DNA of 17,649 nt from an uncultured Prevotellaceae bacterium (GCA_945645715.1 CALZFJ010000006.1:1-17649), one strand, 5' to 3'. Shown: positions 6,832-15,723, counted from the first letter of the stretch. Notes: generated by a model from the letters alone, not told the origin. Made by a program: numbers and translations.

Positions 6832-8832
6832 ATGACCCAGGAACGATTTGCAGCAGAGATTCGCGCCGGAATACCCGATGTGCTGCCCGAAGCAAAGCCC
6901 TATGATAAGGAGATAAATCATGCTCCTAAGCGCAAGGATATTCTCACCGATGAAGAGAAGAAACTTGCACTGCGCAATGCTTTACGCTATTTCCCAGAGA
7001 AATTTCACAAAGCACTTGCACCGGAATTTGTAAAAGAGCTACACGACTACGGACGCATTTATATGTACCGTTTTCGTCCGAGTTATGATATATATGCCCG
7101 ACCGATCGACGAATATCCACATCGGTCGGAACAGGCAGCAGCAATAATGCTGATGATACAAAATAACCTTGATCCGGCAGTTGCACAGCACCCTCATGAA
7201 CTAATTATTTATGGCGGAAATGGTGCTATTTTCCAAAACTGGGCACAATATCGCCTTGTGATGAAATATCTTAGCGAAATGACCGACGAGCAGACACTTG
7301 TGATGTATTCAGGTCACCCGCTTGGCTTGTTCCCGTCGCACAAGAATGCTCCACGAGTGGTAGTAACAAATGGAATGGTAATCCCAAATTACTCTAAGCC
7401 CGACGACTGGGAGCGTATGAATGCACTCGGAGTGAGCCAATATGGACAGATGACGGCTGGTTCCTATATGTACATAGGTCCGCAAGGCATTGTGCACGGC
7501 ACTACAATCACAGTGCTCAATGCAGCACGCAAGAAGCGCAATGGCGACATACATGGAATGCTATTCGTTTCGTCAGGTCTTGGTGGAATGTCGGGAGCAC
7601 AGCCAAAGGCAGGCAATATTGCCGGAGTGGTGAGTGTGGTGGCTGAGATCAACCCCAAGGCAGCACAGAAACGCTATGACCAGGGTTGGGTTGATGAGCT
7701 ACACTTCAAGCTTGATGAGCTGATTCCGGCTATTCGGGCAGCAGTAGCCGAAAAGCGAACCATTTCTATGGCATACGTAGGCAATGTAGTCGATCTATGG
7801 GAGCGACTTGCCGAAGAGGAAATCAATGTAGATCTTGGCAGTGACCAGACGTCGCTGCACAATCCATGGGCAGGAGGATATTATCCTGTGGGAATGACCC
7901 TAGAAGAGTCAAAACAGATGATGGCTGAGAATCCCACCAAGTTCCGTGAGTGTGTGCAGGAGTCACTTCGTCGCCAAGTGGCAGCAATCAACAAGCTTAC
8001 TGCGCGTGGAATGTATTTCTTTGATTACGGAAATGCCTTCCTGCTTCAATCGCAGCGTGCCGGAGCCGACATAATGGCTGCTGACGGACGTTTCCGCTAT
8101 CCATCGTATGTGCAGGATATCATGGGACCGATGTTCTTCGATTATGGATTTGGTCCGTTCCGATGGGTATGCACATCGGGAAAGCCCGAAGACCTTGCCA
8201 CAACAGACCGCATAGCAGCCGAGGTGCTTGAGGAAATAAAGCTCACTGCTCCCGAAGAGATAAAAGGACAGATGGAGGACAATATTCACTGGATTAAAGA
8301 AGCCGGACGCAACCACCTTGTTGTAGGTTCTCAGGCTCGAATCCTCTATGCTGATGCCGAAGGGCGAACCAAGATTGCACTTGCCTTCAATGAAGCAATA
8401 CAGAGAGGAGAAATAAGCCGTCCTGTGGTACTCGGTCGTGACCATCACGATGTTTCGGGTACTGATTCACCTTTCCGTGAGACGAGCAATATCTACGATG
8501 GCTCCCAATTCTGCGCCGACATGGCTGTACAGAACGTGATTGGTGACTCATTCCGAGGAGCAACATGGGTTTCAATCCACAATGGCGGTGGAGTAGGTTG
8601 GGGTGAGGTAATCAACGGCGGATTTGGTATGGTTATTGATGGCAGCGAAGACAGCCGCCGACATATCACCGAAATGCTCTTCTGGGACGTGAACAATGGC
8701 ATTGCACGCCGCAGTTGGGCGCGTAATGAAGGTTCTATCCGTGCCATTGAGCGCGAAATTGCACGCACACCCGGGCTTACCGTTACACTTCCTAATATGG
8801 TTGATGATTCAATAATAAATTCAGCTTTCTAA
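6832..8832 (+). CDS. hutU: Urocanate hydratase (long, eukaryote-like form)
   Basis: Converts urocanate to 4-imidazolone-5-propionate using tightly bound NAD+, the second step of histidine degradation. At 666 residues it is about 110 longer than the familiar bacterial enzyme (about 555) and close to mammalian UROC1 (about 676). The extra length is largely an N-terminal region of about 90 residues before the first conserved block. Family blocks include YGGNGAIFQNW (127-137), YGQMTAGS (204-211), DHHDVSGTDSPFRET (from 537) and GATWVSIHNGGGVGWGE near 580. The position of the PROSITE-pattern cysteine (C410 in the Pseudomonas enzyme) is leucine 505 here, in QARILYAD; my recollection is that UROC1 has the same substitution. 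It sits between ftcD (11 bases) and hutH (27 bases), so one transcript is likely. Confidence 0.96.
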   Translation: MTQERFAAEIRAGIPDVLPEAKPYDKEINHAPKRKDILTDEEKKLALRNALRYFPEKFHKALAPEFVKELHDYGRIYMYRFRPSYDIYARPIDEYPHRSEQAAAIMLMIQNNLDPAVAQHPHELIIYGGNGAIFQNWAQYRLVMKYLSEMTDEQTLVMYSGHPLGLFPSHKNAPRVVVTNGMVIPNYSKPDDWERMNALGVSQYGQMTAGSYMYIGPQGIVHGTTITVLNAARKKRNGDIHGMLFVSSGLGGMSGAQPKAGNIAGVVSVVAEINPKAAQKRYDQGWVDELHFKLDELIPAIRAAVAEKRTISMAYVGNVVDLWERLAEEEINVDLGSDQTSLHNPWAGGYYPVGMTLEESKQMMAENPTKFRECVQESLRRQVAAINKLTARGMYFFDYGNAFLLQSQRAGADIMAADGRFRYPSYVQDIMGPMFFDYGFGPFRWVCTSGKPEDLATTDRIAAEVLEEIKLTAPEEIKGQMEDNIHWIKEAGRNHLVVGSQARILYADAEGRTKIALAFNEAIQRGEISRPVVLGRDHHDVSGTDSPFRETSNIYDGSQFCADMAVQNVIGDSFRGATWVSIHNGGGVGWGEVINGGFGMVIDGSEDSRRHITEMLFWDVNNGIARRSWARNEGSIRAIEREIARTPGLTVTLPNMVDDSIINSAF

Positions 8833-8859
8833 TTAACCCTTCCAATAAAACATTAAAAA

Positions 8860-10338
8860 ATGAAAATTCATAGTATATCAGCCGAACATCTCACTATTCA
8901 GCGAATAGGTGAAATAATAAGTGAACACTATAAATTACAGCTTAGTGATGATGCCCGCGCTCGCATTCAATATTGTCGCGAGTATCTCGACAAGAAGATT
9001 GAAGACAATGCCAAGCCTATATATGGTGTGACTACTGGTTTTGGCTCGCTTTGCAACGTTTCAATCGGTCATGATTATTTGGCACAGCTGCAAATCAATC
9101 TTATGATGTCGCACGCATGCGGCACCGGCGACCGTGTGCCAAATGAGATAGTCAAGATTATGCTTCTTCTCAAGATTCAGTCGCTGAGTTACGGTTATTC
9201 CGGCTGCAAACTCGACACTGTGGAGCGACTAATCGACTTTTTCAATAACGACATCTATCCTGTAGTGTATATGCAGGGTTCACTCGGAGCATCGGGCGAC
9301 CTTGTGCCACTCGCACACCTCTCATTGCCTCTTATCGGACTTGGAGAAGTGGAATACAAGGGCGAAGTAATGACCGGAAAGAAAATGCTTCAATCAATGA
9401 AGTGGAAACCGATACAGCTTGCTTCAAAAGAGGGTCTGGCACTGCTGAATGGCACACAAAACATGAGCGCTTTTGCTGTGTGGGCTTTGCTTCAGAGCCA
9501 TCGACTCAACGACTGGGCCGACAAAATTGCTGCAATGTCACTTGATGCCTATAATGGACTTGTAGAACCATTCACCGATGCAGTGCATCAGGTGCGTCCT
9601 CACAAAGGACAGATTGTCACAGCTCAACGAATGCGCCAGTTGCTTGAAGGCAGTGAGATATTGGAGAAACCGAAAGCCTATGTGCAAGACCCATATTCTT
9701 TCCGTTGCGTGCCACAAGTGCATGGTGCTGCAAAAGACACCATGGACTATGTGGAGAGCGTTATCGACACTGAAATCAATTCAGCCACTGATAACCCTAC
9801 GGTATGTCCTGATGACGATATAATCATTTCGGCAGGCAACTTCCATGGAGAGCCTATAGCTTTGCCGATGGACTTTCTTGCTATTGCACTCAGCGAACTT
9901 GCAAATATCTCAGAACGGCGCATTTATAAGCTCGTTTCGGGTACCCGTGGACTTCCAAGCTTCCTTGTGGCTAATCCCGGCGTGAATAGCGGATTTATGA
10001 TTACGCAATATACTGCTGCATCAATTGTAAGCCTTAACAAGAGCCTTTGCTCTCCGGCATCAGTCGATAGCATTCCTTCATGCCAAGGTCAGGAGGACCA
10101 TGTGAGCATGGGCGCTAATGCCGCTATTAAGCTATATAAAGTAGTGCTCAACACAGAGCGTGTGCTTGCTATTGAGCTGATGAATGCAGCCCAGGCACTT
10201 GAGTTCCGTCGTCCGCTACATTCATCACCTGCAATACAGGAGATTTTCGACCAATATCGCAAGTATGTGCCATTTATCATCAACGACGAGGTTATGTATC
10301 CCTACATTCAGAAATCAATTGACTTCCTAAGAAAATAG
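8860..10338 (+). CDS. hutH: Histidine ammonia-lyase
   Basis: First step of the pathway: non-oxidative deamination of L-histidine to urocanate and ammonia in the cytoplasm. The 492-residue protein has the self-processing Ala144-Ser145-Gly146 triad in GSLGASGDLVPLAHL, which forms the MIO electrophile. The catalytic tyrosine is Y55 in YGVTTGFG, and late active-site pieces include GQEDHVSMGANAA near 409-421. The INLMMSHACGTG block carries the serine-histidine pair usual in histidine lyases at the substrate-selectivity position, unlike phenylalanine lyases. Tyrosine or phenylalanine lyase activity is the only real alternative and is made unlikely by the flanking hutU and hutI. Length is slightly below the usual 500-510. 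It ends only 4 bases before hutI. Confidence 0.96.
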   Translation: MKIHSISAEHLTIQRIGEIISEHYKLQLSDDARARIQYCREYLDKKIEDNAKPIYGVTTGFGSLCNVSIGHDYLAQLQINLMMSHACGTGDRVPNEIVKIMLLLKIQSLSYGYSGCKLDTVERLIDFFNNDIYPVVYMQGSLGASGDLVPLAHLSLPLIGLGEVEYKGEVMTGKKMLQSMKWKPIQLASKEGLALLNGTQNMSAFAVWALLQSHRLNDWADKIAAMSLDAYNGLVEPFTDAVHQVRPHKGQIVTAQRMRQLLEGSEILEKPKAYVQDPYSFRCVPQVHGAAKDTMDYVESVIDTEINSATDNPTVCPDDDIIISAGNFHGEPIALPMDFLAIALSELANISERRIYKLVSGTRGLPSFLVANPGVNSGFMITQYTAASIVSLNKSLCSPASVDSIPSCQGQEDHVSMGANAAIKLYKVVLNTERVLAIELMNAAQALEFRRPLHSSPAIQEIFDQYRKYVPFIINDEVMYPYIQKSIDFLRK

Positions 10339-10342
10339 CACT

Positions 10343-11572
10343 ATGCTGACAGTTATAAAGCACATAAAAATGCTTGCCGGAATCACCCGACCGGGCGAAT
10401 ATCGCCTTCAAGGTGAAAGAATGTCGAAAATAGGGCATATCGATTATGCTTTTCTCGCAATCGAAGATGGCAAGATATGGGAGTTTGGCATGGACATAGG
10501 TGCCGTGCCACGAGGCGATGTAGTGATTGACGCAGAGTGGGGGTGGCTGTTCCCGTCGTGGTGCGACCCACACACCCACATAGTGTATGCAGGCAGTCGC
10601 GAAGGTGAATTTGTGGATAAAATCAGGGGACTTAGCTATGAAGAGATTGCCAAACGTGGCGGAGGCATACTCAATTCGGCTGATTTGCTCCACACAATGA
10701 GTGAAGATGAGCTTTATGAACAGGCGGCTGCTCGCGTACACGAAATGATACTCAAGGGAACAGGCTGCATAGAGATAAAGAGCGGTTATGGTCTCAACAC
10801 CGAAGATGAGCTGAAGATGCTTCGTGTGATTCAGCGAATGAAAGAGACACTGCCTGTGCGCATCGTATCGACCTTCCTTGGTGCTCATGCAGTTGGACGA
10901 CAATACACACAACCTGAATATGTGGATTTGCTCCTAAATGAAATGATTCCCGAAGTGGGACGCCAGAAACTTGCCGATTATATCGACGTATTCTGCGACA
11001 AAGGTTTCTTCACTCCCGAAGAAACATCACGAATACTCGAGGCTGGAGCAAAGTGGGGTATGAGACCCAAAATACACGCTGACGAACTTGCTTCGTCGGG
11101 TGGAGTAGAGGTGGGAGTAAGACATAATGCACTTTCGGTTGACCACTTGGAGAGCATGACCGACGAGGAGATTGAGATTTTGCGTGGCAGCGACACGATG
11201 CCCACAGCATTACCCGGAACATCATTCTTCCTGAATATGCCATTTGCTCCAGCAAGGAAAATCATTGATGCCGGACTTGGAGTGGCACTGGCAAGCGACT
11301 ACAACCCCGGCTCTACACCTTCGGGTGACATGAAATTTGTGGTATCGCTTGCGTGCATCAAGATGGGATTGCTACCCGAGGAAGCTATCAACGCTGCCAC
11401 AATCAATGCCGCATACGCGATGGGACTCAGCAAGGATTATGGCTCGATTGACATAGGAAAAGTTGCCAATTTCTTTATCACCGAACCAATTCCATCGTGG
11501 GATTATATTCCCTACGCCTACACTTCACCAATTATCAAGCGTGTGTTCCTAAACGGAAAAGAATACAAGTAA
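10343..11572 (+). CDS. hutI: Imidazolonepropionase
   Basis: Opens the imidazolone ring of 4-imidazolone-5-propionate to give N-formimino-L-glutamate, the substrate of FtcD. This is a 409-residue amidohydrolase-superfamily protein. The metal site shows H77 and H79 in DPHTHIVYAG, H245 in the HADELA block and D319 in ASDYNPGS. IKSGYGL (about 144-150) and GAHAVG are substrate-contact blocks of the family. The start at 10343 lies 4 bases past the hutH stop, suggesting tight coupling; a second ATG nine codons in would also leave the domain intact. It is the last gene of the operon, followed by a strong terminator. No HutG or HutF is visible, so formiminoglutamate must go through FtcD. Confidence 0.96.
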   Translation: MLTVIKHIKMLAGITRPGEYRLQGERMSKIGHIDYAFLAIEDGKIWEFGMDIGAVPRGDVVIDAEWGWLFPSWCDPHTHIVYAGSREGEFVDKIRGLSYEEIAKRGGGILNSADLLHTMSEDELYEQAAARVHEMILKGTGCIEIKSGYGLNTEDELKMLRVIQRMKETLPVRIVSTFLGAHAVGRQYTQPEYVDLLLNEMIPEVGRQKLADYIDVFCDKGFFTPEETSRILEAGAKWGMRPKIHADELASSGGVEVGVRHNALSVDHLESMTDEEIEILRGSDTMPTALPGTSFFLNMPFAPARKIIDAGLGVALASDYNPGSTPSGDMKFVVSLACIKMGLLPEEAINAATINAAYAMGLSKDYGSIDIGKVANFFITEPIPSWDYIPYAYTSPIIKRVFLNGKEYK

Positions 11573-11593
11573 CAACTTATACGCTTCAAACAT

Positions 11594-11631
11594 AAAAGCC
11601 GCTTTGCAGTAATTCGCAAAGCGGCTTTTTT
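11594..11631 (+). terminator. Rho-independent terminator of the hut operon
   Basis: AAAAGCCGCTTTGC (11594-11607) pairs perfectly with GCAAAGCGGCTTTT (11616-11629) around an 8-base loop, and the 3' arm runs into a T tract. It lies 21 bases past the hutI stop. Confidence 0.92.
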
Positions 11632-11640
11632 ATTAAGTAC

Positions 11641-12001
11641 ACATAGGCTCAAATGAATGATTAATACTTCTGCTAAAGAAATTTTTAATGAATTAACATT
11701 AATTTTTTGATTAGGTTTTGATTGCAAAAAACATCAAAAAAATTGTAACAACAATATCTGATTCGTCGATAAAATCAGGTCGAAAAAATTTGCATATCAG
11801 GTTTGATATTTCCTAAAAATATTTAAAATATAATCTTTAGTTGATAAATTTCTGAATAATATTTGCCTATATGAGATATTTTTCCGAATATTGCATATAA
11901 TTTTAAATTGCTGTGTGTTTATGTACATAGCTATACCATAAACTTATATTAAAATCGAATTTATTATCACAATTGAAACATAAAAATAACTAAATTCAAC
12001 T
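11641..12001. other. A+T-rich gene-free region with small repeats upstream of the hexosaminidase
   Basis: About 360 bases between the hut terminator and the GH20 gene, with no coding frame I would defend. Repeats seen: an inverted pair TTAATG/CATTAA (11685-11690, 11697-11702); a direct repeat TTTTGATT at 11705-11712 and 11716-11723, 11 bases start to start; an inverted pair ATTGT/ACAAT (11742-11746, 11751-11755); an inverted pair around CTGATT/AATCAG (11758-11763, 11773-11778); and the palindrome TATGTACATA at 11920-11929. In DNA this A+T-rich some of these are expected by chance. Together they could be regulator-binding sites for the hexosaminidase gene. Confidence 0.35.
11836..11865 (+). 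promoter_or_regulatory. Weak candidate promoter for the GH20 gene
   Basis: AATATTTG at 11858-11865 matches TAnnTTTG except at its first base, with TTTA at 11836-11839 18 bases upstream as a poor -33 element. If used, the leader would be about 130 bases. This is the best match found in the region, but clearly weaker than the resB and hut promoters. Confidence 0.25.
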
Positions 12002-14320
12002 ATGAGATTTTACGGAAAAATTGCACTTATCGGTGCAGCGATATCAATCGGGTTTTGCGCAGTGGCTCAATCTACCACAGCATGCTACGATGTGATTCCC
12101 TTGCCCGAAAGAGTAGAGAAAACTGGCTCCCAAGCGTTTATCCTCAATCCAGGCACATCGATTGTTGCACAAGGAGAAGAAATGGAGAAAAATGCCAACC
12201 TTTTGGCACACTATATCCGTTGCTCTACCGGAATCAGTGTGAAAGTGAATGGGTCGTGCGACAAGCCTATCAAGTTGCGTGCCTCGCTGCCCGATGCCAA
12301 TGACGAAGCCTATACGATCAGCGTGTGCGCCGATAGCGTTGTAATAAACGGAGCTTCTCCACGAGGCTTGTTTCATGGAATCCAGACGCTTCGCAAATCA
12401 CTCCCGGCAAACGGAGCAACATCAGTTACACTTCCTGCCGTCAATATCTACGACAAGCCGCGTTTCGGTTACCGTGGAGCGCATTTCGACGTAAGCCGTC
12501 ATTTCTATACAGTGGAAGAGGTGAAGACATTTATCGACATGATGGCAATGCACAATCTCAACACTTTCCACTGGCATATCACCGACGATCAGGGTTGGCG
12601 TATTGAAATCAAGAAATATCCCAAGCTCACTACTATTGGTCAAATGCGCAAGGAAACTGTGATAGGCCGACTTCCCGGGAAATGGGACGGCAAGCCTGTG
12701 AGCGGCTTCTACACCCAGGAAGAGGCAAAGGAGGTTGTGCGCTATGCTGCAGAACGCTACATTAACGTAATCCCTGAGATTGATATGCCCGGACACATGA
12801 CTGCGGCTCTCGCTTCTTACCCTCATCTCGGCTGCACAGGAGGGCCCTATGAAGTGTGGACTGAGTGGGGAGTTACACCTGAAGTGCTTTGTGCCGGAAA
12901 CGATTCCACTATGCTCTTCATTAAAGACGTGCTGAATGAAATCATGGATATCTTCCCTTCGCAATATATTCACATCGGTGGCGACGAGTGCCCCAAGACA
13001 CGCTGGGCAGCATGCCCCAAGTGCCAGGCAAGAATCAAGGCTGAAGGTATCATTGCCAAGGGCAAATTCTCGGCAGAAGACCGTCTGCAAGGCTATGTTA
13101 CCCGCTATGCCTACAATGTGATTAAGGAGCGTGGTCGTGTAATGATAGGTTGGGACGAAATTCTTGAAAGCGACATACCGTCAGATGCTATCGTGACATC
13201 ATGGCGTGGCGATGCAGGGGCAATTGAAGGAGCTCGACGTGGCAATAAAGTGATTCTTTCGCCTAATACACACCTTTACTTCGATTTCTACCAGTCGAAG
13301 GACACACAATTTGAGCCATTTGCCATTGGCGGTTATCTGCCTGTAGAGAAAGTATATTCGTTTGAGCCTGTTCCAAAAGAACTGACAGGTGACAAGGCAC
13401 AGCTCGTGATTGGTGCACAAGCCAATCTGTGGACAGAATATATCAAGACGTTCAAACAGATACAGTATATGGAGCTTCCACGAATGGCAGCACTCGCCGA
13501 GGTTACGTGGACTCAACCCGAGAAGAAAGATTTTGAGTCATTCAAGGCGCGTATTCCGGCTTTGCTGAAGCTTTATGATGCAATGGGGTATAATTATGCG
13601 AAGCATATTGCCGATGTATCAGCAACCTACACACCTTGTGTTGCCGATAAGTCGCTTAAGGCAAAATTTGCAACACTCAAGGGACGCACTATACACTACA
13701 CACTTGATGGAACAGAACCTACACTCGATTCACCACTTTATAGCGGAGAGATAAGAATCAATAAAGATGCTATCGTGAAAGCAGCTTCATTTGGCACGAG
13801 CGGCGACAAGAGCCGCACAATCTGCGATACAATCAGTGTGAATAAGGCAACATTCTGTAATGTCACGCTTAACACACGTCCGCATGAGAACTACACATTT
13901 ACGGGAGCACCTGTATTGGTAGATGGAATCGCCGGAAACGGCAACTACCGTACTGGGCGCTGGCTTGGATTTATTGGCAATGATTGTGATGTGACAATCG
14001 ACCTGGGAGCAGTAATGCCAGTGAGCGAAGTTGCACTTAATTGCTGCATATTCCAGTGCGATGGAGTTGTAGATGCAGCAGGAATTAAAGTGAGTGTATC
14101 GAAAGATGGCAAGAAGTTTGAGTCTTTCGGCGAGGAAAATATTGCTGAAGTGGATAAAGCCACTGAATTTGGAGTGAAGACCCACAATATTGCAGCCAAG
14201 AAGGCAAAGAAAGTCCGCTATGTGAATGTAGTGGTAGAGAGCGTGAAATCACTGCCGCAATGGCATGGATTTGCGGGCTCGCAAGGATTTGTATTCGTAG
14301 ATGAGATATCAGTGAAATAA
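12002..14320 (+). CDS. Secreted GH20 beta-N-acetylhexosaminidase with C-terminal accessory modules
   Basis: Removes terminal beta-linked GlcNAc or GalNAc from glycans, acting outside the cytoplasm. Residues 1-22 form a signal peptide ending in AVA before Q23; no lipobox surrounds C19, so periplasmic or outer location is more likely than a lipoprotein. The GH20b N-terminal domain covers about 28-150 and the catalytic barrel about 153-510. The catalytic pair is D328-E329 in HIGGDE, and other family blocks are FHWHITDDQGWRIEIK (from 189), PEIDMPGHM (258-266) and GWDEI (383-387). A chitobiase-type C-terminal module follows (TLDGTEPT, 567-574), then a probable F5/8 type C (discoidin-like) domain from about 610 to 772. 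The gene stands alone between terminators. No susC/susD pair or sulfatase adjoins it, so the target glycan cannot be read from context. Confidence 0.94.
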   Translation: MRFYGKIALIGAAISIGFCAVAQSTTACYDVIPLPERVEKTGSQAFILNPGTSIVAQGEEMEKNANLLAHYIRCSTGISVKVNGSCDKPIKLRASLPDANDEAYTISVCADSVVINGASPRGLFHGIQTLRKSLPANGATSVTLPAVNIYDKPRFGYRGAHFDVSRHFYTVEEVKTFIDMMAMHNLNTFHWHITDDQGWRIEIKKYPKLTTIGQMRKETVIGRLPGKWDGKPVSGFYTQEEAKEVVRYAAERYINVIPEIDMPGHMTAALASYPHLGCTGGPYEVWTEWGVTPEVLCAGNDSTMLFIKDVLNEIMDIFPSQYIHIGGDECPKTRWAACPKCQARIKAEGIIAKGKFSAEDRLQGYVTRYAYNVIKERGRVMIGWDEILESDIPSDAIVTSWRGDAGAIEGARRGNKVILSPNTHLYFDFYQSKDTQFEPFAIGGYLPVEKVYSFEPVPKELTGDKAQLVIGAQANLWTEYIKTFKQIQYMELPRMAALAEVTWTQPEKKDFESFKARIPALLKLYDAMGYNYAKHIADVSATYTPCVADKSLKAKFATLKGRTIHYTLDGTEPTLDSPLYSGEIRINKDAIVKAASFGTSGDKSRTICDTISVNKATFCNVTLNTRPHENYTFTGAPVLVDGIAGNGNYRTGRWLGFIGNDCDVTIDLGAVMPVSEVALNCCIFQCDGVVDAAGIKVSVSKDGKKFESFGEENIAEVDKATEFGVKTHNIAAKKAKKVRYVNVVVESVKSLPQWHGFAGSQGFVFVDEISVK

Positions 14321-14350
14321 GCAGGATTGAAATCTTATCCAATAAAATAT

Positions 14351-14391
14351 GAGCGTCGGGGAATCATTTACCACTTGATTTCCCGACGCTC
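14351..14391. terminator. Shared hairpin between convergent GH20 and TPR genes
   Basis: GAGCGTCGGG (14351-14360) pairs with CCCGACGCTC (14382-14391). The pairing continues inward for six more pairs with one G-T, making a 16-bp stem with a 9-base loop. It is the only such structure between the two converging genes and probably serves both. Confidence 0.82.
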
Positions 14392-14423
14392 TATTTATAT
14401 CCTTCAGTGTAGTGTAATCTTGT

Positions 14424-15659
14424 TCAATCTCCCAATGCTTCCATTTTTGCAGCATCATTGAAGTTGTAATAGATAATGCGGAGGGCATCTTTTGCACCTC
14501 TGTTATTGGGCTCAGCGGCATAGACTTTCTCAAGATAGGGGAGAGCCTTGGCAAGAAGCTCTTTCAGCTTGGAGGTTTCACTCTCGCGCAGCGCCATATT
14601 GTAGTAAAATCGACCTAAGTCGAAGTTTGCCCTAATAAAGTCGGGATCGAGTTCTACAGCTTTCTTGAAATATTCAAACGATTCATCGATGGTGCCGTTT
14701 TTGTTCTCAAGCAATACGCCTTTAAGGTCGTAATATTCTGCATTCTTGGGATTATCGGCAATTGCCTGATCAATAATCTTGATTGCAATATCGTATTTTT
14801 TATATTTAATGGAATAGTTAAAAAGGATTCTGATATATTGTGAATCGCTTTTGCCGTAGAGAGAATAAGCCTGTCGGACAATCTCCACGAGAAGGCTGTC
14901 GTTCTTCTCATGCTCAGCACAGTTGATTGCATAGTCAAACACGTCTTTCTTATTGTAACCTTTTTCGAGAGCCTTGAAGAATGAATTGAGTGCATCATTA
15001 TAGTTTTCGTCCATCTTGGCAACAATACCTTGATAGAATCGATATTCACCTATGATGCTATCGGCAACTTGCTGGCGTAAGTTGCTATAGTTAGCCTTAT
15101 CGGGCATCGATGTGTAAATATCCCATGCCTTATAAGCCTTGCTAAAATCCTGTGAACTTGCATAGAATATGCGTCCCACAAGCTTGTAGTCGTTGTAGTG
15201 TGAAAGAACTATTTTGTGAATGTCCTTTGAATACTTTGTTTTCACTTTTGGAAGCCCGGTGTTCTTATTGATCTTAATTGTGCCGTTTTTGTCTTTTTCA
15301 GGCACAGAATCAAATTTTAGGGCATTCTGCATATAGTCATAACCTTCAAGGATTATGCTTCCCATTGCTTTTTCATCTATCGATTTGCCGATAGTCTGCA
15401 TTGCGCGATATTTATCATATTTTGAATAGGCAATTTTGCCTGCCACATACCACGTTTCGGCATCTTCTTTAGTCTCATCGTTGGTTAAAGCCGGCTTTAG
15501 CTTGTTTAGAGCATTCTGATAACTATCAACGGTGAGTGTCAGAGCATTAAGGTCTTGTTTCACTTCAACAAGCAGACGGCGTTGGGCTTGCACTGTGGGG
15601 AGCGCAAGTACGCAAATCACAAGCATACAGAGCTTGGCTATTAAAACGTGTTTCCTCAT
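14424..15659 (-). CDS. Secreted tetratricopeptide-repeat protein, paralogue of the adjacent gene
   Basis: Function unknown. The 411-residue protein has a signal peptide (about 1-25, ending VQA before Q26) and is otherwise helical with several TPR-like units. The clearest are at about 205-235, 290-320, 323-353 and 372-400, where pairs such as YYDLKGVLLENK and FFKKAVELDPD-like stretches show the TPR pattern of small and aromatic residues. It resembles the neighbouring TPR protein along its whole length: both carry KTKYSKDI (here 140-147), an H-N-D block followed by LVG, a KAW-I-Y block near 177-182, an ADS near 199-201 and an F-KA-KGY block. It has its own promoter and is separated from its paralogue by a terminator, so it can be expressed independently. 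A scaffold or envelope role is a guess from family type only. Confidence 0.85.
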   Translation of the reverse strand: MRKHVLIAKLCMLVICVLALPTVQAQRRLLVEVKQDLNALTLTVDSYQNALNKLKPALTNDETKEDAETWYVAGKIAYSKYDKYRAMQTIGKSIDEKAMGSIILEGYDYMQNALKFDSVPEKDKNGTIKINKNTGLPKVKTKYSKDIHKIVLSHYNDYKLVGRIFYASSQDFSKAYKAWDIYTSMPDKANYSNLRQQVADSIIGEYRFYQGIVAKMDENYNDALNSFFKALEKGYNKKDVFDYAINCAEHEKNDSLLVEIVRQAYSLYGKSDSQYIRILFNYSIKYKKYDIAIKIIDQAIADNPKNAEYYDLKGVLLENKNGTIDESFEYFKKAVELDPDFIRANFDLGRFYYNMALRESETSKLKELLAKALPYLEKVYAAEPNNRGAKDALRIIYYNFNDAAKMEALGD

Positions 15660-15723
15660 CTAAAAAAATATATGTTCTATTAAATTATTAAGGGAGTGAA
15701 ATGTATCACACATTTTCTGACTG

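Noticed and set aside
8860..10338. Possibility that the lyase is a tyrosine or phenylalanine ammonia-lyase
   Set aside because: The serine-histidine pair in the selectivity block and the flanking hutU and hutI favour histidine as substrate.
10292..10912. Open frame of 206 codons on the minus strand across the hutH-hutI junction
   Set aside because: Antisense to two well-supported genes, with no signal or domain of its own.
11518..11727. Short open frame (69 codons, minus strand) covering the hut terminator
   Set aside because: It would run through a strong rho-independent terminator and into the hutI 3' end, and its composition is that of A+T-rich noncoding DNA.
12002..12067. Possible lipoprotein signal around C19 of the hexosaminidase
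   Set aside because: The residues before the cysteine (I-G-F) do not form a lipobox, while an AVA signal-peptidase I site follows directly.
12422..13090. Open frame of 222 codons on the minus strand inside the GH20 gene
   Set aside because: Antisense to the catalytic barrel including conserved motifs; composition is histidine- and cysteine-rich without family signature.
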